Shown here in pieces: positions 44,641 to 54,358 of a DNA stretch of 64,000 nt; position 1 is the stretch's first letter, and each line of letters opens with the position of its first letter. The notes below the pieces were generated by a model, which saw only the letters and a list, made by a program, of their open reading frames with translations, did no database searches and had not been told where the DNA came from. The stretch lies in assembly GCF_001425605.1 (NCBI RefSeq), contig NZ_LMRG01000012.1, positions 583,792-647,791 on the forward strand. The letters are read 5' to 3'. Made by a program: the position numbers and the translations under genes. This DNA comes from Rhizobium sp. Leaf453. GTDB lineage: Bacteria > Pseudomonadota > Alphaproteobacteria > Rhizobiales > Rhizobiaceae.

Positions 44641-44677
44641 CTTTAGTGTTTCTGGACCATCTAGGACGGTCTAAAAC

Positions 44678-44707
44678 GGGAATTTGGTGCCCAGAAGAGG
44701 ACTCGAA
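44678..44707. repeat. Right att copy (30 bp, in tRNA-Leu)
   Basis: GGGAATTTGGTGCCC followed by AGAAGAGGACTCGAA: the T-arm, acceptor end and CCA of tRNA-Leu plus 7 nt beyond. It is the intact copy paired with 35612-35640. Confidence 0.9.
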
Positions 44708-44771
44708 CCTCCACACCCTTTCGAGTACCAGCACCTGAAGCTGGCGCGTCTACCAATTCCGCCATCTGGGC
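44685..44771 (-). tRNA. tRNA-Leu(CAG)
   Basis: An 87-nt class II tRNA with long variable arm and encoded CCA. It starts GCCCAGATGGCGGAATTGG on its strand. The anticodon stem CCAGC/GCTGG encloses TTCAGGT, giving anticodon CAG. Its 3' end is the island's attachment site and remains complete. It reads CUG, a very common leucine codon here. Confidence 0.96.
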
Positions 44772-44916
44772 GACGGAGGGGGATGTACGGGGCTGACGCG
44801 CAGGTGTCAACAGGGTTTTTGAACTTTTCTTGAAAACTCCTGCAATAAGTGCATCAAGCACTTGGTTTGCAAGGGTTTTCCGATGGAATCAATTCCACTG
44901 GAAAGACACCGAACTG

Positions 44917-46404
44917 TCATCTTCCCCGTTGCGAATCGAAGGCGCGAATCCGGCCGAGACCCCGTTCAAGTAATGACTCGGCTTTCTCCTCTGTTTCTGC
45001 CTCCACATAGCAACGCATTTCCGGCGCATTTCCGGATGGGCGGAAGTGGATGATGCTCATATCGGAGAGCGTGACACGCAATCCGTCGATGTCGCTGACC
45101 GATTGCGGCGTGCCGATCGGCTCGAGGAAGTCGGAGAGATTGTCGTTGCCCCCACGAAGGTAGGTCATCAGCGCGCCGCTCGTCTCCAGCGGGAAATTCT
45201 CGATGCGGTCGGCGAGAGCGATGGGCAGGGCATAGGCCCGTGAGAGTTCAGAGAGCGACGTACGGCGCTGAACGGCGAGGGAGAGCACGGCCAACACCGG
45301 CAGGAAGCTGTCGCGCGTCGGCAGTGCCTTCAGGATCCCACCATTGAGCGCGAAGTCCGTCGCGGTCAGTGTGCCACCGTTCGCCTCGAAACCGACGACG
45401 CCTGTTTCGCCGCTGTTCACGGCGTCCTGCATCGCTTCGATGACAAAGGGTGAGCCGACCCGCGTTCGAAGCACCGTGAGTCCTTCCTGGCGCTCCAGGC
45501 CCGAATTGGAGGTGATTGGCGTCACGGCAACCGTGGCATCGACGAATTGCGCGGCGATCAGGCCCAGAAGGTCGCCCCGCAGCGGCAGGCCGGTCTCGTC
45601 GCTGACCAAGGGGCGATCGCCGTCGCCATCGGCCGATACGATGGCGTCGAGGCGGTGTTCTCTGGCCCATCCCTTGAGCAGGTCAATCGTGTCAGGCGAA
45701 ACCGCCTCCGTGTCGACCGGAATAAAATCGACGGAGCGCCCGAGGGGAACGACATTGGCGCCGTAATGCGACAGCACGTCAACGAACATGTCGCGCGCCA
45801 CGGTGCTGTGCTGGTAGACGCCGACCTTCAGGCCGGCCAAGGCTCCCGCCGGCAAGATCGCCTTGTTGCGAGAGGCAAACAGGCTCTCGGCCTGGGGAGC
45901 GTGATCCTCGGCGCTTCCCGGCGTCGCGTCGATGGGCGAGGTTTGCAATCGGATGGCCTGCGCGGCTGCGCCAATGGCCTGCTCGTCGCTTTTGGCGATC
46001 TCGCCATCCGGACGGTAGAACTTGATGCCGTTGCGATCGGCCGGAATATGCGAGCCGGTGATCATCAGGCCGGCGGCACTCTTTTCAAGGCCGTAGAGCG
46101 CCAGCGCCGGCGTCGGAACGGTGCCGCAATCGAGAACCGTCAAGCCGGCGCGACCGAGCGCGCCGGCGCAGATAGCCGAAATCGATGGGCTTGAATCGCG
46201 AAAGTCGCGGCCGAGCAGAACGGGATCACCGGGCTTGGCCTGGCCGGAGGACAGAAGATACTGCGCAAAGGCGGTGGCGTAGAGAGCGGCGGCAGGACCG
46301 TTCAGGTCCGTGGACAGGCCGCGCAGGCCGCTGGTTCCGAATTTCAAGCTCAAGGGATTCTCCGTCAGGCTGACAGTTTTCAGGCGTGGATTCACGTGAC
46401 TCAA
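44917..46404 (-). CDS. Phosphomannomutase/phosphoglucomutase family enzyme
   Basis: A 495-aa alpha-D-phosphohexomutase. All four active-site loops are visible: the phosphoserine loop TGSHIPADRNG, the metal loop DGDGDRPLV, the sugar-binding loop FEANGGTLT and the phosphate loop RPSGNAPEMR. It interconverts hexose 1- and 6-phosphates for polysaccharide precursors. TGSHIP (rather than TASHNP) marks a rhizobial subgroup; mannose versus glucose preference is unclear. The frame begins at a TTG (46404); a GTG at 46395 is also possible. Confidence 0.87.
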   Translation of the reverse strand: MSHVNPRLKTVSLTENPLSLKFGTSGLRGLSTDLNGPAAALYATAFAQYLLSSGQAKPGDPVLLGRDFRDSSPSISAICAGALGRAGLTVLDCGTVPTPALALYGLEKSAAGLMITGSHIPADRNGIKFYRPDGEIAKSDEQAIGAAAQAIRLQTSPIDATPGSAEDHAPQAESLFASRNKAILPAGALAGLKVGVYQHSTVARDMFVDVLSHYGANVVPLGRSVDFIPVDTEAVSPDTIDLLKGWAREHRLDAIVSADGDGDRPLVSDETGLPLRGDLLGLIAAQFVDATVAVTPITSNSGLERQEGLTVLRTRVGSPFVIEAMQDAVNSGETGVVGFEANGGTLTATDFALNGGILKALPTRDSFLPVLAVLSLAVQRRTSLSELSRAYALPIALADRIENFPLETSGALMTYLRGGNDNLSDFLEPIGTPQSVSDIDGLRVTLSDMSIIHFRPSGNAPEMRCYVEAETEEKAESLLERGLGRIRAFDSQRGR

Positions 46405-46571
46405 TCGAAATAGTGGAGCATTCTGGATTTTCAGTAAGGACTGGGCGTCGGCGGACGCGGAAATGACAGGCGAGGCAAAATCTGAAACACGAATAATGCA
46501 GAAATGATGATCCTTATATCAAACAGGGACAGCAGCCGAAGCAAACCCTTTTGGGAGAAGTGAGGACACAA

Positions 46572-47081
46572 ATGACGGGATTTCGACATTTCATTATCGG
46601 ATGCGTGCTCAGTGCAGCCTCCATTATGATGCCTGTGGTACAGACACAGGCCTTTCCATTGCCAGCCGGTGACGTGACGGTCGCACGTCAGACGGACGTT
46701 CAGACCATCGCCCGCCGCGGCGGCGGCGTCCCGGAATATCGTGGCGGATACAATCGCCACTATCGGCCCGGATATAATTACCGGCCCAGCCACCGGCCCT
46801 ATTACGGCTATCGTCCGGGCCATGGCTACCGACCCTACTACAACCGCCCCTACTATGGTGGGTATAGGCCATATTATGGATACCGGCCGTATTATCGCCC
46901 GGGTGTCAACGTCTATGTCACCCCGCGGCCTTACTATAACGATTCCTATTACGGCAATCAGTCCTACGGCAATTCGCATGTGGACTGGTGCCTGGCCCGG
47001 TATCGTTCGTATGATCCGGCGACGGACAGTTTCATCACCTATGGCGGGGTCGCCAAAGTCTGCATCTCGCCGTATCGATGA
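46572..47081 (+). CDS. BA14K family secreted protein
   Basis: A 169-aa exported protein. The signal peptide (MTGFRHFIIGCVLSAASIMM... to TQA) is followed by a Tyr/Arg/Gly/Pro-rich repetitive region (YYGYRPYY-like repeats, about 55-130). A C-terminal BA14K block follows: HVDWCLARYRSYDPATDSF...GGVAKVCISPY. The family was first described as a Brucella immunoreactive protein with lectin-like behaviour. ATG at 46572 with GAGGA upstream. A terminator follows at 47096. Confidence 0.87.
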   Translation: MTGFRHFIIGCVLSAASIMMPVVQTQAFPLPAGDVTVARQTDVQTIARRGGGVPEYRGGYNRHYRPGYNYRPSHRPYYGYRPGHGYRPYYNRPYYGGYRPYYGYRPYYRPGVNVYVTPRPYYNDSYYGNQSYGNSHVDWCLARYRSYDPATDSFITYGGVAKVCISPYR

Positions 47082-47095
47082 ACCGTGAGGGGTGG

Positions 47096-47120
47096 AAACG
47101 GCAGATTTTCCGCCGTTTTT
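47096..47120 (+). terminator. Terminator after the BA14K gene
   Basis: AAACGGC...GCCGTTT stem (7 bp, 9-nt loop) ending in five T, 15 nt past the BA14K stop. It abuts the convergent yqaA-like gene. Confidence 0.7.
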
Positions 47121-47123
47121 GCC

Positions 47124-47561
47124 TCAGCTCGTGGCGGTATCCCAGAGCCACAGTATCACAGCGTAACGTGTCGCCTTGCCGACCGTTACGTAGACGAGGA
47201 AGATGGGTATTGGCGTGCGCAGCAGCCCTGCCGCCAGGGTCAGCGGATCGCCGACGACCGGAAGCCATGAGAACAGCAGTATGGGGCGGCCGAAGCGGGC
47301 AAACAGCCTTTCGGCCTTCTGGCGGCTTGCGGGACTGACGGGAAACCAGCGGCGATCCTCGAAGCGCGTGAGAAAGCGGCCGAGCGCATAGTTGACCACC
47401 GCGCCAAGCACGTTCCCCAGCGTCGCTGCAAGAAACAGCAGGAACAGCGATGCTTGAGGCAGGCTTGCAGCGGCAAGCAGAGCCGCTTCCGATATGCCGA
47501 CGAGGAGGGTTGCCGACAGGAACGCGGCACTGAAGACGCCGAACAGCACACTGGCGGTCAA
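47124..47561 (-). CDS. YqaA/DedA-like membrane protein
   Basis: A 145-aa inner-membrane protein with about four hydrophobic segments. It shows the YqaA pattern: LGNVLGAVVNYALGRFLTRF, then FGRPILLFSWLPVVGDPLTLAAG, related to the DedA/SNARE-associated family and proposed in lipid or ion transport. It starts with TTG one nucleotide after the SelW-like stop (TGA-C-TTG), so translation is probably coupled. Confidence 0.82.
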   Translation of the reverse strand: MTASVLFGVFSAAFLSATLLVGISEAALLAAASLPQASLFLLFLAATLGNVLGAVVNYALGRFLTRFEDRRWFPVSPASRQKAERLFARFGRPILLFSWLPVVGDPLTLAAGLLRTPIPIFLVYVTVGKATRYAVILWLWDTATS

Positions 47562-47562
47562 G

Positions 47563-47844
47563 TCAGGTCCGGTCCGTATGGCCGAGATCGCGGTCCGGCT
47601 CGATGATGTCGCGCACGCGCTGTTTCAATTCCTTCGGTCCCGGAAAGCCGCCATCCCGCTTGCGCTCCCAGATCAGGGCGCCGTTCACCTGGATCTCGAA
47701 ATTGCCGCCGGTGCCGGGAATGAGCGCCACTTCGCCGAGACTGTCACCGAATGTTGAAAGCAGTTCCTGTGCCATCCAGGCCGCGCGCAGCAACCAGTTA
47801 CATTGGGTGCAATAAAGGATGGTGACGCGCGGCTTGTCGCTCAT
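47563..47844 (-). CDS. SelT/SelW/SelH (Rdx) family thioredoxin-like protein
   Basis: A 93-aa protein with a thioredoxin-like fold and redox motif C12-x-x-C15 (YCTQCNWLLRA). Cysteine replaces the selenocysteine of animal SelW. It also shows the family blocks AQELLSTFGD, IPGTGGNFEIQVNGALIW and GFPGPKELKQRVRD. Probably a cytoplasmic thiol-redox protein of unknown partner. It precedes the YqaA-like gene with a 1-nt gap. Confidence 0.88.
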   Translation of the reverse strand: MSDKPRVTILYCTQCNWLLRAAWMAQELLSTFGDSLGEVALIPGTGGNFEIQVNGALIWERKRDGGFPGPKELKQRVRDIIEPDRDLGHTDRT

Positions 47845-48031
47845 GGGTATTTCCGTGGTTTCCGAACGAGGCGGACGTTAGTCGTCCGCCAGAATTGCCG
47901 CAACCCCGATACAGCAAGGCGGCCTCACGAAAATGTCAACTAAATTTATCAGGTTTTCGGGTGCGGCAACTTGCCCCGGCGGATTTTCGCGGCAAGAAAA
48001 TGTTGCGTTGCGAAATTTCAAAGGACACGAC

Positions 48032-48481
48032 ATGACCGACATCACCTCCACACGCCCGCCGGCGATGGTCCCCGCTCTCCAGCGACTCTATCTGCCGTTC
48101 GACACCACCGCCGAGACGCTGCTGCGCGTGGTCGCCGGCGTCCTGCTCGTCACCCATGGTTATGTCAAGATCATCAACCCGTTCGGCGCCGTCGGCATGG
48201 TGGAAGGCCTCGGCTTCTATCCGGGCGTCTTCTGGTCGCCGCTGCTGTCAGCCACAGAGTTCTTCGGTGGCATCCTCGTCGCCATCGGCCTATTCACCCG
48301 CCCGGCCTCGTTCGCCGCGATGATCGTGCTGCTGGTGACGGTCTATTTCCACGGCATCGTGCAGGGCGAAGGCCTCGGCGGCGCTGAAAAATCCATCCTC
48401 TGGGCAGCGATCTTCCTGTTCTTCGCCATCCGCGGCTCGAATTCGCTGTCGGTTGACGCCAAGCTCGGCCGGCAGATCTAA
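48032..48481 (+). CDS. DoxX family membrane protein
   Basis: A 149-aa inner-membrane protein with four predicted helices. DoxX features are seen: LLRVVAGVLLVTHGYVKI, EFFGGILVAIGLFTRPASFAAM and EKSILWAAIFLFFAIRG. Some relatives are quinone-linked oxidase subunits; most are uncharacterised. ATG at 48032 with AAGGACA upstream; the longer open frame has no good start. Confidence 0.85.
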   Translation: MTDITSTRPPAMVPALQRLYLPFDTTAETLLRVVAGVLLVTHGYVKIINPFGAVGMVEGLGFYPGVFWSPLLSATEFFGGILVAIGLFTRPASFAAMIVLLVTVYFHGIVQGEGLGGAEKSILWAAIFLFFAIRGSNSLSVDAKLGRQI

Positions 48482-48519
48482 GAGCGTAAATTCAGGGCTG
48501 CGGCTGTGATGCCGTGGCC

Positions 48520-49134
48520 CTATTCCGCATATACACCTTGCGCATTTTCCAGCGCTTGCAAGCAAAACATCTTGAACTTGAGAAGCTTTTTCTCGCTGCC
48601 AAAAATTCGTTTCGGCAAGGCGATTTCTGCCTCCGAGCCCCCAAATATCATGAGGTAGTTTTCGGTCTCCCGGATTTCGGTGACCTCCTGCCACGGTATC
48701 TCGATTTTTCGTCCTCCACCATCGTAGGTCAGGGACTGAAAGTCGACGTCACATGTGACATCGCTCCCTTTGGTAAAACGCCGAAGGGAAATCTTGAAAT
48801 AGATTTTCAGCACGAAATGCGCGATGACGGCAATCAGCGCAAAAATCCCAAAGCGAAGACTGAAATCCATCTTTCCGACATTCGGGGAAACCGAATAGAG
48901 GACCAGCATGGTCATTAGCGACACGAAGCAGAGAAATAGAACGTAATAAGAATATTGGAACGTGTTGCGAATACGCAGAAATAATCGATCTAAATAATCC
49001 CGGTCTCTATTTGCGGATATTTCGCGAACGACTTCCGTTGCGATAAACGTATCCAAACCGTTGGCTCGAAATTCCAGCCGCCAATTGCCGCCCGCTCTTG
49101 CAGCGGACAGCAATTTTTCCAACGGAAAGTCCAT
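48520..49134 (-). CDS. YcxB-like membrane protein downstream of infB
   Basis: A 204-aa protein with two transmembrane helices (about 61-82 and 92-114) and a C-terminal cytoplasmic domain resembling YcxB (LTYDGGGRKIEIPWQEVTEIRETENYLMIFGG...IALPKRIFG). It begins only 9 nt after the infB stop on the same strand, so it is likely read from the infB transcript. Function is unknown. It has lower GC than infB, possibly a later arrival. Confidence 0.72.
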   Translation of the reverse strand: MDFPLEKLLSAARAGGNWRLEFRANGLDTFIATEVVREISANRDRDYLDRLFLRIRNTFQYSYYVLFLCFVSLMTMLVLYSVSPNVGKMDFSLRFGIFALIAVIAHFVLKIYFKISLRRFTKGSDVTCDVDFQSLTYDGGGRKIEIPWQEVTEIRETENYLMIFGGSEAEIALPKRIFGSEKKLLKFKMFCLQALENAQGVYAE

Positions 49135-49143
49135 CGAAGCTTT

Positions 49144-51852
49144 TTACAGCGTGCGAGTGATATGCTCGACGCGGAAGCACTCGATCGTGTCGCCGGCGCG
49201 GATGTCTTCGTAATTCTCGAAGGCCATGCCGCATTCCTGGCCCATCGGCACTTCGGAGACTTCGTCCTTGAAGCGCTTGAGGGTCTTGAGCTTGCCTTCG
49301 TGGATGACGACGTTGTCTCGCACGAGGCGAACACCTGCACCACGCTCGACCTTGCCTTCGATGACGCGGCAACCCGCAACCTTGCCGGTCTTGGTGATGT
49401 TGAACACTTCCAGGATTTCGGCATTGCCGAGGAAGGTTTCGCGACGCTCCGGCGAGAGCAGGCCCGACATCGCTGCCTTCACGTCATCCACCAGATCGTA
49501 GATGATGTTGTAGTAGCGGATCTCGATCCCGGCGCGCTCGGCAGCCGTGCGGGCCTGTGCGTTGGCACGAACGTTGAAGCCGATGATGGCCGCGTTCGAG
49601 GCTTCCGCCAGCGAGATGTCGGATTCGGTGATCCCACCGGCACCCGAATGCACGATGCGCGCCCGGACTTCGTCGGTTCCCAGCTTGTCGAGTGCGCCGG
49701 CAATGGCTTCGATCGAGCCCTGCACGTCGCCCTTGATGACCAGCGGGAATTCCTTGAGGCCGGTATTCTGCAGCGTCATCATCATCTGCTCGAGCGAACC
49801 GCGCTGGCCCGATGCACGGGCAACGGCCTTGTCACGGGTCAGGCGCTGACGATACTCGGAGATTTCGCGAGCACGGCTTTCGTTCTCGACGACGGCGAAG
49901 CGGTCACCCGCCTGCGGCGTTCCGGAAAGACCGAGGACTTCGACCGGAGTGGCCGGGCCTGCGGACTTCACATGCTCGCCCTTGTCGTTGACCAGAGCCC
50001 GCACGCGGCCCCACTGATCGCCGGCAACGATGATCTGGCCAGGCGTCAGCGTACCCTTCTGGACGAGCACGGTCGCAACCGAGCCGCGACCACGGTCGAG
50101 CTGGGCTTCGACAACGGTACCTTCAGCGGAACGATCCGGATCGGCCTTGAGGTCGAGGATTTCCGCCTGCAGCAGGATGGCTTCGAGCAGCTTGTCCAGG
50201 TTCTTGCGGGTCTTGGCCGAAACCTCGACGTCAAGAACTTCACCGCCCATGGATTCCACGAAGACTTCGTGCTGAAGCAACTGCTGGCGCACCTTGTCCG
50301 GGTTTGCCTCATGCTTGTCGATCTTGTTGATCGCCACGATGATCGGAACGCCGGCAGCCTTGGCATGGCTGATGGATTCGATCGTCTGCGGCATGACGCT
50401 GTCATCGGCCGCGACGACGAGGACGGCAATGTCGGTCGCCTGCGCACCACGGGCACGCATTGCAGTAAACGCCGCGTGGCCGGGGGTGTCGATGAAGGTG
50501 ATCTTGTTGCCGTTCTGCTCGACCTGATAGGCGCCTATATGCTGCGTAATACCGCCGGCTTCGCCCGAGACGACGCTCGTCTGACGAATGGCGTCGAGCA
50601 GCGAGGTCTTGCCGTGGTCGACGTGACCCATGATCGTGACGATCGGCGGACGCGATACCATGGCGTTGTCGTCGTCGGACTTGCTGAAGAGGCCTTCTTC
50701 AACGTCCGATTCCGAAACGCGCTTCACTGTGTGGCCAAATTCGCTGGCGATGAGTTCCGCGAGGTCGGCGTCGATGACGTCGCCCGGCTTCATCATCTGG
50801 CCTTCCTTCATCAGGTATTTGATCACGTCGACGGCCCGTTCGGCCATACGCTGCGACAGTTCCTGAATGGTGATGGTTTCCGGCAGGATGACTTCGCGCA
50901 TGACCTTTTCGCGCGTTTCCTGCATCTGGCTGCGGCGGAACTTCTCCTGACGGCGGCGTATGGCGGCCATGGAACGGCCACGCGAGCTACCTTCGTCATC
51001 GAGAGCGGCTGTCAGGGTCAGCTTGCCCTTGCGACGTTCTTCTTCCGTCTTCGGACGAGCCGGAACCTTGGCCGGTTCAGGACGAACGACCTTGCCACGT
51101 GCCGGAGCCGCAGCACCGCCACGGTTCGGACGGGCGTCTTCTTCCTCGGTCTCTGTCTTGCGGCGAAGGCCTGCCGGCGGCACTGCCGTCGTGGTGGTTG
51201 CAGGCTTTGCAGTCTGTTGCGCGCGTGCCTGATCTTCAGCCTTGCGGGCTGCGACGGCGGCGGCCTGGGCTTCAGCGGCCTGTGCGGCTTCAGCTGCTGC
51301 CTTTTCGGCTTCGCGTTCGGCCGGCGTGCGCGCTGCTTCTTCGGCTGCGAGGCGGGCGGCTTCGGCCTGCTCTGCCTTCAGGCGCTCGGCTTCTTCAGCT
51401 GCGCGGCGTGCCTCTTCGGCAGCGCGGCGCTTGGCGTCTTCGGCGTCACGGATCTGGGCTTCGGCCAGCGCACGACGGCGGGCGTCGATCTCGCCAGCGG
51501 AAAGCTGGTTGAGAACCACGCCCACACGCGGGCGATTGTTGTTGTCCTGGCGATTATCCTGCTGGCGCGGCTGTTGCTGCTGCGGGGCAGGGCGCGACGG
51601 CTGATGCTGCTGGACCGGCGCCGGGCGCGGCTCGGGAGCGCGTACGACAGGGGCCGGCGCTGCAACGATCGGCGTGACCGGCTTTTCGTCTTCCGGCCGC
51701 ATCGGGCGCCGTTTGCGTGTTTCGACCACGACTGCTTTCGTCCGGCCGCGACCCATGTCCTGCCGAACAGTTCCCTGACTGACCCCGGAGGGCTTCAGGG
51801 TCAGCGTCTTCTTGGCTCCGCCGAATGTCTTGTCGTCGTTGTTGTCGGTCAT
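49144..51852 (-). CDS. infB: Translation initiation factor IF-2
   Basis: A 902-aa GTPase delivering fMet-tRNA to the 30S complex. Seen: a long N-terminal region with an Ala/Glu/Arg coiled-coil (about 135-230), the IF2 N-domain, the G domain with [19 protein letters not shown] and NKIDK, and the C-terminal domains ending VEHITRTL. The N-terminal extension is typical of alphaproteobacteria. ATG at 51852 preceded by AGGAACGG. Upstream on the same strand are ylxR, nusA and rimP; the usual downstream rbfA is not next. Confidence 0.97.
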   Translation of the reverse strand: MTDNNDDKTFGGAKKTLTLKPSGVSQGTVRQDMGRGRTKAVVVETRKRRPMRPEDEKPVTPIVAAPAPVVRAPEPRPAPVQQHQPSRPAPQQQQPRQQDNRQDNNNRPRVGVVLNQLSAGEIDARRRALAEAQIRDAEDAKRRAAEEARRAAEEAERLKAEQAEAARLAAEEAARTPAEREAEKAAAEAAQAAEAQAAAVAARKAEDQARAQQTAKPATTTTAVPPAGLRRKTETEEEDARPNRGGAAAPARGKVVRPEPAKVPARPKTEEERRKGKLTLTAALDDEGSSRGRSMAAIRRRQEKFRRSQMQETREKVMREVILPETITIQELSQRMAERAVDVIKYLMKEGQMMKPGDVIDADLAELIASEFGHTVKRVSESDVEEGLFSKSDDDNAMVSRPPIVTIMGHVDHGKTSLLDAIRQTSVVSGEAGGITQHIGAYQVEQNGNKITFIDTPGHAAFTAMRARGAQATDIAVLVVAADDSVMPQTIESISHAKAAGVPIIVAINKIDKHEANPDKVRQQLLQHEVFVESMGGEVLDVEVSAKTRKNLDKLLEAILLQAEILDLKADPDRSAEGTVVEAQLDRGRGSVATVLVQKGTLTPGQIIVAGDQWGRVRALVNDKGEHVKSAGPATPVEVLGLSGTPQAGDRFAVVENESRAREISEYRQRLTRDKAVARASGQRGSLEQMMMTLQNTGLKEFPLVIKGDVQGSIEAIAGALDKLGTDEVRARIVHSGAGGITESDISLAEASNAAIIGFNVRANAQARTAAERAGIEIRYYNIIYDLVDDVKAAMSGLLSPERRETFLGNAEILEVFNITKTGKVAGCRVIEGKVERGAGVRLVRDNVVIHEGKLKTLKRFKDEVSEVPMGQECGMAFENYEDIRAGDTIECFRVEHITRTL

Positions 51853-51956
51853 TCCGTTCCGTTCCTAAGATCAGGGCCGGATGCGTATCACCAGACCCCG
51901 CCGTTCGATTTCTTTTCTGCAATCGCGGTATTGCCGGCCTGCGCCGGTGACCCGCG

Positions 51957-52643
51957 TCATTGTGTCGGCAAGCCAGATTCGGCGCCAACGGCTCGAGCGG
52001 GGACGGTTCCCCGATATCGTTCGAGCATGTTTGCGCGCTTCACTACACCCTCACCCGCCTGCCCTGCAAGCGCGCAAGCATGGATAAAAGCATTCTGGCC
52101 CAAAAGCCCTTCCATTTCCGCCTCGGTGAAGAAGCGGAAGGAGGGTATTTCTTCTCCATCATCGGCGACAAAGCTCATGGCCTTGCGCGCCTGGTCAATT
52201 TTCCGCACCCCGTCGGGGGCGGCATCCACCGCGTGGAAGGTGGCAAGTGCTGCCATTCCCCGCACGGCCTGTTCCACTTTCGAGGCGCCGCTGACGAACT
52301 GGGCCGCCTTCCGCGCCATGTTCATCATGCCGGCGAGTTGCATCGCCAGGAGACGATCGACATCGTCGGCAAGCTCCGGTCCGGCTGTCACATCGGCCCG
52401 TTTCAGGCCGCGCGCGAACAGCTTCTTGGCGATCGCCTTTTCCAGCACCGCCCGTTCCGCGCTCACCCAGCAGCCGCGACCCGGCAGCTGCTTCTTGAGG
52501 TCGGCGACCACGCGACCATCCGGACCGGCGACAAAGCGGATCAGCGTTTCCGGCGTCCCGCCCTGCCGTGTCACGATGCACATGCGGCCGTTCACTGCTT
52601 CACCATCAATGTCCCCGTCAGGGTCGTTGTCCTCAACCAGCAT
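51957..52643 (-). CDS. ylxR: YlxR-type RNA-binding protein (DUF448 plus C-terminal domain)
   Basis: A 228-aa protein between nusA and infB. The N-terminal domain is DUF448/YlxR (MCIVTRQGGTPETLIRFVAGPDGRVVADL...LPGRGCWVS). The C-terminal domain resembles ribosomal protein L7Ae/L30e (MARKAAQFVSGASKVEQAV), a fusion usual in alphaproteobacteria. YlxR binds RNA, but its exact role is open. Start uncertain: ATG 52643 or TTG 52655. The nusA gap is about 50 nt. Confidence 0.88.
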   Translation of the reverse strand: MLVEDNDPDGDIDGEAVNGRMCIVTRQGGTPETLIRFVAGPDGRVVADLKKQLPGRGCWVSAERAVLEKAIAKKLFARGLKRADVTAGPELADDVDRLLAMQLAGMMNMARKAAQFVSGASKVEQAVRGMAALATFHAVDAAPDGVRKIDQARKAMSFVADDGEEIPSFRFFTEAEMEGLLGQNAFIHACALAGQAGEGVVKRANMLERYRGTVPARAVGAESGLPTQ

Positions 52644-52693
52644 GGCGGTTTTCAAGCAGCATCATCAGCCCGATCACGATCAGCAACGCCTTC

Positions 52694-54301
52694 TCAGGCG
52701 TCCTGTTCCGCGCCTTCCACGACTTCAAGTGCCTCTTCCTCGCGTGCCAGATCCTCTTCGGTGATCCAGCCGGCCGCGAGACGCGCCTGCAGGACCATGC
52801 GTTCGGCTTCGACGCGCGAGACTTCCAGCTTTGAGAACAAGCCTTCGAACTTCTTGGTCTCGCCATCCTTGCGCTCCGACCAGCCGACGAGATCGTCGGC
52901 GGCGCAGCCCGCGAAGTCTTCCATCGTCTTGATGCCGTCTTCGCCCAGCGCGACCAGCATCTGGCCGGTCATGCCATTGATCGCGCGCAGTTCGTCGGAA
53001 ACGCCGAGCGCAACGCGCTTGGCATCCATTTCGGCTTCCAGGCGCTCGAGATACTCGCGTGCGCGGGTCTGCAGCTCGTTGGCGGTGTCTTCGTCGAAGC
53101 CTTCGATACCGGCGATTTCGTCGAGTTCGACATAGGCAAGCTCTTCGACGGCTGCAAAGCCTTCCGACGCGAGAACCTGGCCGACCATCTCGTCGACGTC
53201 GAGTGCTTCCATGAACAGGTTGGTGCGCTCGTTGAATTCCTTCTGGCGGCGCTCCGATTCCTCGGCTTCCGTCATGATATCGATGTCCCAGCCGGTCAGC
53301 TGCGACGCGAGGCGGACGTTCTGGCCGCGACGGCCGATGGCGAGCGACAGCTGCTCATCGGGAACCACGACTTCGATGCGCTCCGCATCCTCGTCGAGAA
53401 CGACCTTGGTGACTTCAGCCGGTTGTAGCGCGTTGACGATGAACGACGCCGGATCCTGGGACCACGGAATGATGTCGATCTTTTCGCCCTGCAGTTCGCC
53501 GACAACCGCCTGGACGCGCGAACCGCGCATACCGACGCAGGCGCCGACCGGATCGATCGAACTGTCGTTCGAGATCACGGCGATCTTGGCGCGGGAGCCC
53601 GGGTCACGAGCAACCGAGCGGATCTGGATGATGCCGTCGTAGATTTCCGGAACTTCCATGGTGAAGAGCTTCACCATGAACTGCGGATGCGTACGCGACA
53701 GGAAAATCTGCGGGCCACGCTGTTCGCGACGGACGTCATAGACGTAAGAGCGGACGCGATCACCATAACGCATGTTTTCGCGCGGGATCATTTCGTCGCG
53801 GCGGATAATGCCTTCGCCACGGCCGAGATCGACGATGACGTTGCCGTATTCGACGCGCTTGACCGTGCCGTTGACGATTTCGCCGATGCGATCCTTGAAT
53901 TCGTCGAACTGGCGGTCACGCTCGGCTTCGCGAACTTTCTGGACGATGACCTGCTTGGCCGACTGGGCGGCGATACGGCCGAAATCCATCGGTGGCAGCG
54001 GATCGGCGATGAAGTCGCCGAGAACGGCATCCGGGTTGCGGTCGCGGGCCAGTTCGAGCGGGATCTGCGTCGAGTAATCCTCGGCGTGCTCGACCACTTC
54101 GAGAAGGCGCTGCAGCCGGATTTCGCCGGTCTTGGAATTGATGTCGGCGCGGATGTTGCTTTCCGAACCGTAACGCGAGCGGGCTGCCTTCTGGATCGCG
54201 TCGGCCATGGCGGCCAGAACGATTTCGCGGTCGATCACCTTTTCGCGCGCGACGGCATCCGCGATCTGCAGAAGTTCGAGCCGGTTAGCACTCACTGCCA
54301 T
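52694..54301 (-). CDS. nusA: Transcription termination/antitermination factor NusA
   Basis: A 535-aa RNA-polymerase-associated factor controlling pausing, termination and antitermination. Domains in order: N-terminal RNAP-binding (1-125), S1 (about 135-200, [19 protein letters not shown]), KH1 and KH2 ([31 protein letters not shown]), then C-terminal acidic repeats. ATG at 54301 with GGAGA upstream. Second in the rimP-nusA-ylxR-infB operon. Confidence 0.97.
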   Translation of the reverse strand: MAVSANRLELLQIADAVAREKVIDREIVLAAMADAIQKAARSRYGSESNIRADINSKTGEIRLQRLLEVVEHAEDYSTQIPLELARDRNPDAVLGDFIADPLPPMDFGRIAAQSAKQVIVQKVREAERDRQFDEFKDRIGEIVNGTVKRVEYGNVIVDLGRGEGIIRRDEMIPRENMRYGDRVRSYVYDVRREQRGPQIFLSRTHPQFMVKLFTMEVPEIYDGIIQIRSVARDPGSRAKIAVISNDSSIDPVGACVGMRGSRVQAVVGELQGEKIDIIPWSQDPASFIVNALQPAEVTKVVLDEDAERIEVVVPDEQLSLAIGRRGQNVRLASQLTGWDIDIMTEAEESERRQKEFNERTNLFMEALDVDEMVGQVLASEGFAAVEELAYVELDEIAGIEGFDEDTANELQTRAREYLERLEAEMDAKRVALGVSDELRAINGMTGQMLVALGEDGIKTMEDFAGCAADDLVGWSERKDGETKKFEGLFSKLEVSRVEAERMVLQARLAAGWITEEDLAREEEALEVVEGAEQDA

Positions 54302-54358
54302 ATTAAAGTCTCCGTCTGATTGCCGGGGCCTTCATCGAGGCTTCCCGCGCCCATGAAC

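Larger units (their letters stand above)
35612..44707. mobile_element. Genomic island in tRNA-Leu(CAG) carrying type III R-M
   Basis: About 9.1 kb bounded by direct repeats of the tRNA-Leu 3' end. All genes run on the minus strand. In transcription order they are: P4-type integrase, 351-aa protein, AlpA-like regulator, HTH/zinc-ribbon protein, second tyrosine recombinase, mod and res. Integration into a tRNA 3' end with the integrase next to the intact tRNA is the classical arrangement. No conjugation or replication genes are seen, so it is integrative at most. Cargo is a complete type III restriction-modification system. Confidence 0.92.

Noticed and set aside
46740-46920. Short tandem-like DNA repeats in the BA14K gene
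   Set aside because: They are codon-level repeats for Tyr/Arg/Pro/Gly-rich protein sequence, in frame and family-typical, not an independent DNA repeat.
51240-51450. Repetitive GC-rich tract that could be taken for a tandem repeat or CRISPR
   Set aside because: It encodes the Ala/Glu/Arg coiled coil of IF-2; units are irregular and there are no spacers. No CRISPR array was seen anywhere in the window.
49162-52764. 1200-codon open frame on the plus strand opposite infB
   Set aside because: It is the shadow of infB and ylxR in high-GC DNA. infB, ylxR and their motifs are unmistakable on the minus strand, and the plus frame shows no domain or start signal.
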